Below are positions 1 to 8,011 of a stretch of DNA of 33,295 nt, piece by piece. The stretch lies in the NCBI GenBank assembly GCA_049522195.1, contig JBEKOB010000043.1:1-33295 (forward strand), written 5' to 3'. The notes under the pieces were generated by a model. That model was not told where the DNA came from and made no database searches. It saw only the letters and a program-made list of their open reading frames with translations. Position 1 is the first letter of the stretch. The number at the start of each line of letters is the position of its first letter. Position numbers and translations under genes: made by a program. This stretch comes from UBA9647 sp049522195. GTDB taxonomy: Bacteria > Bacteroidota > Ignavibacteria > UBA10030.

Positions 1-1752
1 TCGCCGATGATCCAGATGGAATCCGACCGTCAATGTTCCGCTGATATCGTTCGTCAACTCCTGATTCGCATTTGCCAAAAGATCTGAATTGAACATGTAA
101 TTGGTATTCGCTGCCCGGTAAGTGTAGCCCGTCGGATCATTCGCTGTGCCCGGAGGAAATGTTGTGAATTGGCGATCGGTGTAGTAGTCAGCCCCAGCCC
201 GGTAGATGATATTGAGCCATTTAGCGGGCTCGTACGTTAGCTCAGCCGTGCCCAGCAGACGGTCTGTATTCAACTGGGTGGGAATGTAATTGACTATATA
301 GAGCGGATTGTCGAATCCGGGTCCTAACGCAGGGTTACCGGAAGAGTTTCTGAAAGTCCGCTGGACGCCAAGAGTGACCGTCCCGGTTGGAGATATGAAA
401 TCAACAAGGTACGGATTGTTGCTGAAATCGGGGGGGGTTCGGTAACCGCCGAGGGCAAGCCCGGAGGTGTTCGATCCCTGTTGGATTCGCATGGTAGAAC
501 TCTTCACGTAGGAGGCTGTGACTTTTGCAATAATGTTCTCCGTGAAACGACGTGTCGCATTGGCGCGAATTGACGTCCGATGCAGGTCCGAGTTCGTCAG
601 ATAAATGCCCTGCTGGTTCAATTGACTGAAATCGAGGTAGAAGTCACTCCACTCATCTCCGCCCCGGAGTGTGACACCGTAATCCGATGTGATGGCGTTA
701 TCCCGCGTGAAGTCTGTGGCGTGATCGTACGTTGAAGTGGAGTTCTTCTTGACAATTGTTGGATAAGCATAGTTTGTGCGTTGGAGGGAATCCGCAGTGC
801 CAGAGCGCAACCAGATCGGGTCTCCCCAACTCCTGGCATAGTTAAAGGAATACGCCCCATCGACGCCTTGACCAAATCTCGTCTGCAGGGGGTACGGTCG
901 CAGCAGCTGGTCGGCGTACGTCTTGGAATGCACTGTTACGCTCAGCTTCTTGCTGCCGGTCTGTCCACCAGACTTGGTCGTAATAACAATGACTCCGTTT
1001 GCAGCCCGTGATCCCCACAGCGCCGATGCCGAAGGTCCTTTGAACACTTCGATTGATTCAATATCGTCGGGGTTGATGTCGTTGATTCTCGATTCCGCGG
1101 CAACGGTACTGCTAATGCCGCCGCCCCCGCTGAGTCCGCCGCCAACAGAGTTGGTGCTAAAAATCGGAACACCGTCGACGACGATCAACGGCTGACCAGT
1201 GTTGCTGAGCGAACGCAAGCCGCGCAACACAATTTTCGTTGACCCTCCAGGGTCGCTCGTCGTCTCAACCGTCTGAATCCCTGGCCCTTTCGCCGCAAGA
1301 CTCGTGATCACGTCATGAACACCGACCGTGGCGAGCGACGCAGCGTTGACGCTGGAGACCGATGTTCCCAGTTTTTCGCGCTCGACTCTTGCGCCACTCG
1401 CGGTAACGACAATACCGCTCAGCGTAACCGCGCTCGATTTCAGTTTGACATCGACCGTTACGGTCTTGTCTCCCTGCACCGACACGGGTACTCGGTACTG
1501 TTCATAGCCGATGTAGCTGACAACAAGCGTGTAAGAGCCCTGCAGGACATTTTGAATCGTGTACATGCCCTTGTTGTCGGTCGCCGCACCGTACGAAGTC
1601 TTCTCGAGGAAGACATTTGCTCCGATCATGGCCTCGCCGGTCTGCGCATCGGTGATCGTGCCTTTGATCGTGCCGAGCTGTCCCAGGGCAACGGATGTTC
1701 CCAACGCCAGCGCGATCAGCGAGACGAAAATGTAGCAATGGAATTTTCGCAT
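1..1752 (-). CDS. SusC/RagA-family TonB-dependent outer membrane receptor, N-terminal part (cut by window start)
   Basis: The minus strand stays open from the ATG at 1752 to base 1 (584 codons), so the C-terminal barrel is missing. Residues 1-24 form a signal peptide (a hydrophobic run ending just before QLGT). About residues 28-107 are a carboxypeptidase-regulatory-like beta-sandwich, and about 118-262 are a plug domain. The SusC/RagA plug signature is clear: DINPDDIESIEVFKGPSA near residue 225, then a GSRAANGVIVITTKSGG segment. A glycine-rich insert (NSVGGGLSGGGG) lies in the plug. The ribosome site AGAGGAGGT is just upstream of the ATG. The family imports glycans, peptides or other large ligands across the outer membrane using TonB energy, often with a SusD-like lipoprotein. 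No SusD gene is visible, though it could lie before base 1. The substrate cannot be told. Confidence 0.93.
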   Translation of the reverse strand, partial: MRKFHCYIFVSLIALALGTSVALGQLGTIKGTITDAQTGEAMIGANVFLEKTSYGAATDNKGMYTIQNVLQGSYTLVVSYIGYEQYRVPVSVQGDKTVTVDVKLKSSAVTLSGIVVTASGARVEREKLGTSVSSVNAASLATVGVHDVITSLAAKGPGIQTVETTSDPGGSTKIVLRGLRSLSNTGQPLIVVDGVPIFSTNSVGGGLSGGGGISSTVAAESRINDINPDDIESIEVFKGPSASALWGSRAANGVIVITTKSGGQTGSKKLSVTVHSKTYADQLLRPYPLQTRFGQGVDGAYSFNYARSWGDPIWLRSGTADSLQRTNYAYPTIVKKNSTSTYDHATDFTRDNAITSDYGVTLRGGDEWSDFYLDFSQLNQQGIYLTNSDLHRTSIRANATRRFTENIIAKVTASYVKSSTMRIQQGSNTSGLALGGYRTPPDFSNNPYLVDFISPTGTVTLGVQRTFRNSSGNPALGPGFDNPLYIVNYIPTQLNTDRLLGTAELTYEPAKWLNIIYRAGADYYTDRQFTTFPPGTANDPTGYTYRAANTNYMFNSDLLANANQELTNDISGTLTVGFHLDHRR

Positions 1753-2169
1753 GCTACCTCCTCTGTTGTCTGTTGGTGGATTAGTGTAGCGCTCACATCG
1801 GATTCAACAGCGAATGCTCTTGGCGGCGAGAGTTGCCGGATTTTTGTTCCTGACTCTCACTAATAAAACGATCGTTCGAAGTCGCGAATAAAAATAGCTC
1901 ATCGCTTCCCCTGCTGTAGGAAGTTAAGTGACACGATCAAACAACTTGCGACACCCCGGTCAAAATGAGGGGGATGATGCAAGAGTCGCTTGATACGTCC
2001 TTAAGAGCTGGACTGGATTGTGTTGCTGGGATGAGTCTGTGTTATCGTTCTCGGTTCCTGCAAATGAGGGATGGGATATCTACCTCATGAAACCGCCGGT
2101 GCGACAGAACTGACAAGAGCGATCAATCGGAACTACGATTCAGAGGGTTGAATGGGGGAATTTAGGAAT

Positions 2170-2201
2170 GCACGAACGTGCGAGCACGGTGGTGTTCGTG
2201 C
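2170..2201. repeat. Inverted repeat GCACGAAC...GTTCGTGC (possible hairpin or operator)
   Basis: Perfect 8-bp arms at 2170-2177 and 2194-2201 enclose 16 nt. The enclosed bases themselves hold a small GTGC/GCAC repeat. There is no T-run directly after either arm, so a simple intrinsic terminator is not supported. It lies about 130 nt past the stop of the M28 gene and about 420 nt before the receptor start on the minus strand. Confidence 0.4.
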
Positions 2202-2225
2202 TTGAGCGCACCCTCCTTGTGAGGG

Positions 2226-2245
2226 CTAAATTAAAAGAAATTTAG
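2226..2245. repeat. AT-rich inverted repeat CTAAATT/AATTTAG
   Basis: Perfect 7-bp arms (2226-2232 and 2239-2245) flank AAAAGA. The repeat overlaps the weak promoter-like pair read on the minus strand, so it could be an operator or a 3'-end structure. This is position evidence only. Confidence 0.3.
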
Positions 2246-2329
2246 GTAAAGTCAAGCCGAACACCCGGTGCGGAACTTGGCAGTCGGATCCCCGTCTCGG
2301 GCGTAACTTTACGTCTGCAACCTTGCGCT

Positions 2330-4639
2330 CTACCGCATTTTAACGAGGCCGTCCAGCGTGAAATAAGATCTTCGAATGAGGGACGATGGCTGCCTCGCCT
2401 CGACGTTTACGGGCACGGGACCATCCATGAAGGAGGCCTCAAGATGCTCCCGGAGGCCCAAGCTGTCCTGGGCTGGAATGGAAAAACTAATCGGGATCGT
2501 GAGTGAGGTGTCCGGAAACGAAGCCCATTGGAGCGAGATGGAGCCTCCTGTGACCCCCGAAGCAAATGGGGAAGAAGCGTTGACGAGTTTCCCCTTCATG
2601 GTTGAATAGCCGACCTTGAGCAGGATGGGGCGGTGTTTCATGTTCAAGTTTAGAACAAGATCCACCGTGAGCATGCTGTCCTTGCGCCCTGTCTGCACCG
2701 TCCGGACAATCCGAATCCAGGGATCAGCTGGAAGACGCAGGGAGTGTTCGAATTTGACCTCGGTTGTTTTCCCGGCAATGATTGTGTCGAGGCCGGCGAA
2801 AGCGATCCGGGTACCTCCCAGGTATTCAGGACTTCGCACAGAGAGACTCCCGCTCGAGGAATCCAGATTGAAATTCTCTTCGATGCGGACAGATGGCTTC
2901 CATTCCTGTGAATATGAGCTCTCCTGCAAGAGGACAACAACCGTGACAACGAAAAGCGCCACAGCGACGATTCCAGCAGTGCGCTGTTTTAGAATCTTCA
3001 ACCACAAGAGATCCTTTGACGAATCAAAGTATATCGCGGCGAACCCAAGCAAAAAAGGAAATGCCCAGACCGAAAAGAATAGAATGAAGCTGATAACTAT
3101 TATACTGTTGATCAGCGGAGTGATCTCCGGCTGGGAATGCATGAACCTTGCAAGAAAGTCAAATGCCTCGGTGAACAAGAGCCGAAACATGAATTGCGGT
3201 GAAAGGAGCCAGAGCAGGAGTTTTAGAATTGGCTGTCTGACAATCATGGCGAGACCGAGCAGGAACAATGCTGTGGCCGGATACAACGCCAGCTTTGCTG
3301 AGCTGATCGAAGCCAATGCGACAAACAGAACAAGAAACACAAACGCGCGCAGATAATATGCATACGGGTCATGCCGGAGCCGGAGCCTCGGAGAAAGGCG
3401 GAGTGAAAGCCAGATTCCAAGACACGCCCCAAAGAAAGCGAGGATGTAATAGCCATTGATGTTGGTCATCCACGGATGACGTACACCTTTGATCAGCGAG
3501 ACGACATTCTCAGAAAGCCAGACACAAATCTGAATGATGAGCATGAGAAGGAACAACTTCAGTCCCGGGATCTTTGGCCGTGCAGTCCCTTCGTAGATTT
3601 CCCTCCTTCTCCGGACAATGATCAAGGCCGCGACCGACACAACCAGTGAAATGAGAATGAAACACCAAAGCGCCCAGAGGGGAATGAAGAACGGGTTGGA
3701 ACCTGCTTGGTACAAGAAGTACATGTCCGATTTCTTTTCTGGCACGCCGCTGTCAAATCTCTCAACGAGCTTGTAGATCAAGTCTCCTGATCGTTTCAAG
3801 CCACTCACCTTGAAATTCTCAAAGTTGTCCTGCGGAGTGTGAATCGGATCCCGTGCATCTGAGGTGAAATCAATGGCAGGAATGTTCTTCTCGAGAAACG
3901 GCTCGTGGTCGGAACCGACGCCACCCCCCGGCATGGCATTCATGAAAACGAAGAAATCGGTGGGAAAATGAAGGCCTGTGTGTCCAAGCTTCGCAAACTC
4001 TTCGTACGATGCTCGCACGAGCCACTCAGGAGCGCTGCGCCTTCCGGCATCAAGTGTAGGAAAGAGGAGGGGAGTCCCGTTCGCCATGTCAACCTGCAGC
4101 ATCAAAGCAACTCGATTCAAATCAGAAAAGTGCTCGACGAAATACTTGGATCCTTGAAGCCCCGCTTCTTCGCCTCCAAACAGGGCAAAGACGATGGTCG
4201 ATTCATTCTTCCGCTGCGAAAGTACCCGAGCCAGTTCCAATATGACCGCGCTCCCTGAACCGTCATCATTTGCGCCGGGCACATCAGGGTCTGCCGAGTC
4301 CATATGCGCTCCCAGAACGATGATGCGCTCGGTCGCACCTCGCAAGACTCCCACCGCAACGCCGCTCCGCGTATTCGTCGGAGTCCCGCTCATATAGCCG
4401 GGGTATTCTGTGATGGGCATCAGATAGACATCATTGAGGCCGAACTGACGGAATTTGGCGAGAGCGAATTCCATGGCTTTTCGCTCGTTTGGTGATCCCA
4501 TCGGACGTGCGCCGATGTCAACCGAAATCGTGCGCAAATACGCGGTCGAACTGTCCGTTGAAAATGGCGTCTGCGTCTGACCGGAGGAAGAAGAAATGGA
4601 AGCGTAAGAAAGAAGCAGCGCGATCAGTCTTCTCGTCAT
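2330..4639 (-). CDS. Membrane-anchored M28-family zinc metallopeptidase with polytopic membrane region
   Basis: 769 residues. I chose the ATG at 4639 (MTRRLIALLL...), which gives a signal peptide and begins 10 nt after the upstream hydrolase stop. The longer open frame would run deep into that gene. Residues about 30-285 are an M28 peptidase: HMD (H112, D114), NDD (D125), GGEE (E157/E158), D184 and IHTP (H267) fit the two-zinc ligand set, with D114 and E157 in the usual catalytic positions. From about residue 310 come roughly eight hydrophobic segments, then a soluble beta-rich C-terminal part of about 180 residues. The layout recalls ER-metallopeptidase-1/Fxna-type proteins and bacterial relatives. 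It probably trims peptides in the periplasm or at the cell surface. The substrate is unknown. It shares an operon with the alpha/beta hydrolase. Confidence 0.9.
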   Translation of the reverse strand: MTRRLIALLLSYASISSSSGQTQTPFSTDSSTAYLRTISVDIGARPMGSPNERKAMEFALAKFRQFGLNDVYLMPITEYPGYMSGTPTNTRSGVAVGVLRGATERIIVLGAHMDSADPDVPGANDDGSGSAVILELARVLSQRKNESTIVFALFGGEEAGLQGSKYFVEHFSDLNRVALMLQVDMANGTPLLFPTLDAGRRSAPEWLVRASYEEFAKLGHTGLHFPTDFFVFMNAMPGGGVGSDHEPFLEKNIPAIDFTSDARDPIHTPQDNFENFKVSGLKRSGDLIYKLVERFDSGVPEKKSDMYFLYQAGSNPFFIPLWALWCFILISLVVSVAALIIVRRRREIYEGTARPKIPGLKLFLLMLIIQICVWLSENVVSLIKGVRHPWMTNINGYYILAFFGACLGIWLSLRLSPRLRLRHDPYAYYLRAFVFLVLFVALASISSAKLALYPATALFLLGLAMIVRQPILKLLLWLLSPQFMFRLLFTEAFDFLARFMHSQPEITPLINSIIVISFILFFSVWAFPFLLGFAAIYFDSSKDLLWLKILKQRTAGIVAVALFVVTVVVLLQESSYSQEWKPSVRIEENFNLDSSSGSLSVRSPEYLGGTRIAFAGLDTIIAGKTTEVKFEHSLRLPADPWIRIVRTVQTGRKDSMLTVDLVLNLNMKHRPILLKVGYSTMKGKLVNASSPFASGVTGGSISLQWASFPDTSLTIPISFSIPAQDSLGLREHLEASFMDGPVPVNVEARQPSSLIRRSYFTLDGLVKMR

Positions 4640-4649
4640 GGCATCCCGA

Positions 4650-5585
4650 TTATTGTGTGAATGGAATTGGAGCTTTTCCTGAAAGATACTTCTCAAAAAA
4701 CTCAACAATCCTCTGCTCATACTCGCTTCCGCCAACATTGAGCAGGTCTGTATGGTCTCCCTTATGGACGAGGAGCAGTTCCTTTGGCTGGTTTGCGTTC
4801 TCGTAGAGAACCTTCGAGTATTCCGCGCGGATTCTTGTATCGTCCGTGCCGTGGATAAACAGAACCGGCTTCCGGACGTGTTGCACTGCATGAATTGGCG
4901 AGACGAACCGCGCTTTGAATCCGGCAAGTTTCTGTGATCGGCTCATCGCGAGGTTGCGAAGGAAATGCCATGGCAGCTTGATAATCCGTTTCTGATAGTC
5001 GACCATGATGGTCCGAAGATCAGTGAAGCTCGCCTCGGCAACCACTGCATCGATTCGCGGATCGATAGCGGCTGCCTGCAATGCTGTCGCCGCTCCCATC
5101 GAAGTGCCAAACACACCGATCTTGCCGATCCTTGAATCAGTCCGGGACTTCAAATAGTCAAGAACGATGGAGAGATCGCTTTTCTCGTGATAGCCGTATG
5201 TGCAGTAAGGCCCTTCGCTCAATCCGTGGCGACGTGAATCGTAGAGAAACACATTGAACTGTTTCCCAAAAAACAGCCTCGCATAAGGTACACCCCCGAT
5301 CTTGCAATCGCCCACCCCGTGGAGGTAAATTATCGTGCCCCGGGCTTTCCCGGGATGGCGGACAAACCAGCAACTGAGTTTGTACCCTTCCTGTGTCGTC
5401 AGCGTGAGGTCTTCCTGCGGAAGTCCCGCATCGCGAGGCTCCAAGAGGCTTGTAAAAGTGCTGTACCATTCACGAGTTCTGAGATGAGGTTGAAGAACCA
5501 GGAGAGGGCCGAAAACGAAAATCGTCGCGGCGGCGGTGATCAGGAACAACAGAGCGAAAAGGAGAAGTGCCAGCAGAATAGACAT
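4650..5585 (-). CDS. Alpha/beta hydrolase (S33/BEM46-like), membrane-anchored
   Basis: 311 residues from the ATG at 5585, which has AGGA about 9 nt upstream and gives an immediate hydrophobic N-terminus (residues 1-30). The frame is open 29 codons further, but those residues look non-native. Catalytic features are the oxyanion segment YLHGVGDC (about 87-94), the nucleophile elbow GTSMG with S162, an acid in HGTDDT (D248 or D249) and H278 in HKGDHTD. The fold and order match single-domain serine hydrolases of the BEM46/peptidase S33 group, which act as esterases, lipases or acyl-peptide hydrolases. It precedes the M28 peptidase with a 10-nt gap and is clearly co-transcribed, suggesting a shared hydrolytic role at the envelope. 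The real substrate cannot be read from sequence. Confidence 0.88.
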   Translation of the reverse strand: MSILLALLLFALLFLITAAATIFVFGPLLVLQPHLRTREWYSTFTSLLEPRDAGLPQEDLTLTTQEGYKLSCWFVRHPGKARGTIIYLHGVGDCKIGGVPYARLFFGKQFNVFLYDSRRHGLSEGPYCTYGYHEKSDLSIVLDYLKSRTDSRIGKIGVFGTSMGAATALQAAAIDPRIDAVVAEASFTDLRTIMVDYQKRIIKLPWHFLRNLAMSRSQKLAGFKARFVSPIHAVQHVRKPVLFIHGTDDTRIRAEYSKVLYENANQPKELLLVHKGDHTDLLNVGGSEYEQRIVEFFEKYLSGKAPIPFTQ

Positions 5586-5748
5586 ACGCTGAAGTCCTGA
5601 AGATCTCGTCGGTGACAAACGGAATTCGGAGTAAATATAAAGAGGGGGCTGCTGGGATGCAAGGCAATCCACCTCATTTTGATGTGAGGTGATTAACTCG
5701 TACTTTCATTCAACTCCTTATACCGGAACCCTTGATTGATATCCGAAG
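5586..5748. promoter_or_regulatory. Divergent promoter region between hydrolase operon and glycosyltransferase
   Basis: This 163-nt non-coding stretch separates genes transcribed away from each other, so it should carry both promoters. I see no pair of boxes good enough to name. The bases just before the glycosyltransferase start (CCGAAG) are only a weak ribosome site. Confidence 0.5.
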
Positions 5749-6873
5749 ATGCGTGATCTGAAAATCGCGTTGGTCCACGATTGGCTCACGGGCATGCGTG
5801 GAGGCGAGAAGGTGCTGGAGGTTCTCTGCGAACTCTATCCGCAGGCACCATTGTTTACGCTTCTTCACAACAGGGGGAGCGTTTCCCCTATCATCGAAAA
5901 AAGGGATATCCATACATCGTTCGTTGACCGGCTTCCATTCAAGGCGAAGCATTACCGCAACTATCTTCCACTATTCCCGCGTGCAATAGAATCGTTTGAT
6001 TTCTCCGAGTACGATCTCATTCTCTCTACGAGCCACGCAGTTGCCAAGGGAGCCGTCCCGGCGCGTGGAGCTCTGCACATCTGCTATTGTCACACACCGA
6101 TGCGCTACGTGTGGGAGCTGTACAACCAGTACTTTGGCCCTGGGCGCGCAAACGTCTTGACTCGAGGAGCCATGTCGTTTGTTGCTCCGCGTCTCCGAAA
6201 ATGGGATGTCGCTTCAAGCAGTCGCGTGAATGCCTTCATCGCGAATTCGCGCAACGTTGCAGAGCGCATCCAGCAGTACTATCAGAAGAGCGCAGATGTG
6301 ATCTATCCTCCCGTGAATGTTGACCAGTTCTCCGTCTCCGAGAAGGATGATGCATACTACCTCATCGTCAGTGCTCTCGTACCGTACAAACGGGTCGACC
6401 TCGCAATCGAGACGTTCAGGCAGACTCGTGAGCGGCTGCTGGTCGTGGGAACAGGGCCTGAAATGAACAGACTTCAATCTCTTGCTTCCGCAAATATCGA
6501 ATTTCTTGGATGGCAACCGGATATCGAGCTGGCCAGGCTTTATGCGGGATGCCGGGCTCTCATCTTTCCGGGAATTGAAGACTTCGGCATCGTTCCTCTT
6601 GAAGCGATGGCGAGTGGAAAGCCTGTGGTGGCCTTTGGTCAGGGGGGTGCGTTGGAAACCGTTGTCGACGATCCGCAGCACTGCACCGGCGTCTTCTTCT
6701 ATGAACAGACACCGGAGGCATTGAAGGGCGCAATTGGAAAACTTGACACATTGGAGCTTGATCCCTTCAGCATTCGGGCACACGCCGAGCAATTCGACCG
6801 TAGAAAATTCAAAGAAACCTACCGTCAATACGTCGAGCAGAAAGTGACTTCTCTCCTCCCTCCAAGAAACTGA
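5749..6873 (+). CDS. GT4-family glycosyltransferase (GT-B fold)
   Basis: 374 residues. The N-terminal Rossmann half starts KIALVHDWLTGMRGGEKVLE, typical of GT4 enzymes that build lipopolysaccharide, O-antigen or exopolysaccharide. The C-terminal half begins near residue 200 and holds the sugar-nucleotide site: K214/R215 in PYKRVD, VGTGPE near 233, FLGWQPD near 252, and the EX7E motif with E277 and E285 (EDFGIVPLE). It should be a retaining transferase using a nucleotide sugar at the cytoplasmic face of the membrane. No other polysaccharide genes adjoin it, so donor and acceptor are unknown. The nearest described types are WbaZ/PimB-like mannosyl or related transferases, and this is only a family-level analogy. 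Confidence 0.9.
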   Translation: MRDLKIALVHDWLTGMRGGEKVLEVLCELYPQAPLFTLLHNRGSVSPIIEKRDIHTSFVDRLPFKAKHYRNYLPLFPRAIESFDFSEYDLILSTSHAVAKGAVPARGALHICYCHTPMRYVWELYNQYFGPGRANVLTRGAMSFVAPRLRKWDVASSSRVNAFIANSRNVAERIQQYYQKSADVIYPPVNVDQFSVSEKDDAYYLIVSALVPYKRVDLAIETFRQTRERLLVVGTGPEMNRLQSLASANIEFLGWQPDIELARLYAGCRALIFPGIEDFGIVPLEAMASGKPVVAFGQGGALETVVDDPQHCTGVFFYEQTPEALKGAIGKLDTLELDPFSIRAHAEQFDRRKFKETYRQYVEQKVTSLLPPRN

Positions 6874-6940
6874 GATTGTTAAGTTCCTCAATTTTTGACC
6901 ATCCCCTACGCCAGCAATCACCGTAACAGCGATAATTCCT

Positions 6941-6969
6941 TTGACTTTTGGGCACGTTTTGCATAAATT
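6941..6969 (+). promoter_or_regulatory. Candidate promoter for the M23-bactofilin-ATP synthase operon
   Basis: TTGACT (6941-6946) and TAAATT (6964-6969) are separated by 17 bp, close to a sigma-70 consensus. The site lies in the 237-nt gap before the M23 gene, leaving a leader of about 135 nt that contains a long stem-loop. Bacteroidota often use a different promoter consensus, so this remains tentative. Confidence 0.4.
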
Positions 6970-7054
6970 ATCAATCCAATTCTTTAATTTTGCCCCGATT
7001 TGACCGATTTTTGTCGATTCCGGGGGGAGGAAATCCACCTAGCGAAGGAGCTTC

Positions 7055-7087
7055 CTCGGTGTGCACGATCTCGAAGATCGTACCGAG
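7055..7087 (+). other. Stem-loop in the M23 gene leader
   Basis: The inner stem ACGATCT/AGATCGT (7065-7071, 7075-7081) has a 3-nt loop. It stacks on an outer stem CTCGGT/ACCGAG (7055-7060, 7082-7087) with a 4-nt bulge on the 5' side. The hairpin ends about 23 nt before the start codon, so it could affect translation or mRNA stability. There is no T-run, so it is not a terminator. Confidence 0.45.
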
Positions 7088-7110
7088 CTCGCATGGAGTG
7101 CAGAGGCTAA

Positions 7111-7998
7111 ATGTCGGGAGACCAGCATCATATATCGAAAAAGGTAGGTTACGATGTGGTGCTCGTACCTCGTGATGATGCCGGCCGGGCAAAATCGCTT
7201 CGTCTCGCTCCTTGGCAATTTTATATTCTGATAGCCAGCACGCTTGTCCTTGTCGTTGGTGTTGTCCTGGGCCTGCTTGTGTATACCCCTATTGGATCTC
7301 TCTTGCCTCTTGAGAATCCTGGGCTCGTCAACAGGTACAGCAAAGAGCTCATCTCGCTCAATGAGCGGATGACTTCGGTGATGCAGGAACTGCTTCTTCT
7401 TCGGGAATATAATGCAAAGTTGCGCAACGCCCTTGGAGAGAAAGCGGTGGTGACAGATTCGGGCGTGGCAGTCGTCGGCAACTCAAGAACTGAGAAGTCT
7501 GCCTCCAGGAAACAAGATGATCGCTCGCAGAAGTTGCCGGAAATTGTAAAGCCGGAAGCGACGAAACCAATCATCGGCTCGCGAACGATACAATCTGTTC
7601 CTCAGGAAAACAATCGGGTGGTCTTTCCCGTCGTGTTGCCTACAACAGGATACATCACGAGGGGATTTGACGCTGCGCAGCGTCACTATGGATTGGATAT
7701 CGCGGGGAGCGTCGGTACTCCGGTGAACGCGGCAGCCGATGGATATGTCGTCTTTTCGGGATGGACGAGCGATGACGGAAATAAGATCATCCTTTCGCAT
7801 CCTGGCGGTTTCTTAACATTTTATAAACATAATCAGTCGTTGTTGACAGCGATGAATGCGCACGTGCGGCGCGGCGAACCCATTGCACTACTGGGCAACT
7901 CGGGCGAAACGAGTCTGGGGCCACATGTCCACTTCGAAATCTGGAGGGACGGTGTCCCGGTCGACCCGGCCAACTATATCTTAAACCTTAACTTCTGA
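7111..7998 (+). CDS. M23-family (LytM-like) peptidoglycan endopeptidase, membrane-anchored
   Basis: 295 residues. A short cytoplasmic N-terminus is followed by one membrane helix (about 36-58), a Leu/Glu-rich coiled-coil stretch (about 73-108), a charged linker (about 110-168) and a C-terminal M23 domain (about 170-290). Zinc ligands are visible: H192 and D196 in RHYGLDIAG and H274 in PHVHFE, with H272 and H240 (FYKH) in the usual catalytic positions. It is therefore likely an active D,D- or L,D-cross-link endopeptidase in the periplasm rather than a degenerate LytM activator. The next gene, 14 nt downstream, is a bactofilin. Bactofilin and M23 pairs shape cells in several bacteria (for example Helicobacter CcmA with Csd proteins). 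GAGG lies 6 nt before the chosen ATG. Confidence 0.92.
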   Translation: MSGDQHHISKKVGYDVVLVPRDDAGRAKSLRLAPWQFYILIASTLVLVVGVVLGLLVYTPIGSLLPLENPGLVNRYSKELISLNERMTSVMQELLLLREYNAKLRNALGEKAVVTDSGVAVVGNSRTEKSASRKQDDRSQKLPEIVKPEATKPIIGSRTIQSVPQENNRVVFPVVLPTTGYITRGFDAAQRHYGLDIAGSVGTPVNAAADGYVVFSGWTSDDGNKIILSHPGGFLTFYKHNQSLLTAMNAHVRRGEPIALLGNSGETSLGPHVHFEIWRDGVPVDPANYILNLNF

Positions 7999-8011
7999 AG
8001 GAGCTGATGCT

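Larger units (their letters stand above)
1753..2329. other. 577-nt non-coding region between receptor and M28 peptidase genes
   Basis: No convincing gene is seen on either strand. It must hold the leader of the receptor (minus strand) and the 3' end of the peptidase transcript. It contains an 8-bp inverted repeat at 2170-2201, a 7-bp inverted repeat at 2226-2245, a small CCCTC/GAGGG hairpin near 2211-2225 and a 10-bp palindrome AACGATCGTT at 1867-1876. On the minus strand a weak promoter-like pair, TTGACT (2255-2250) and AATTTA (2232-2227), overlaps the second repeat. I looked for a cobalamin-riboswitch B12 box and did not find a convincing one. Confidence 0.6.

Noticed and set aside
1315..1863. 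182-codon open frame on the plus strand
   Set aside because: It is antisense to the clear N-terminus of the SusC-like receptor, has no recognisable motif, and crosses the receptor's ribosome site.
1753..2329. Cobalamin or other known riboswitch before the receptor
   Set aside because: No convincing B12-box or comparable conserved core was seen on the minus strand.
2616..3356. 246-codon plus-strand frame
   Set aside because: It is a mirror of the membrane segments of the M28 gene; its composition (Arg/Ser/Asn-rich, no fold) is typical of a shadow frame.
6214..7038. 274-codon minus-strand frame over the glycosyltransferase
   Set aside because: It overlaps a gene with intact catalytic motifs and shows no family signature.
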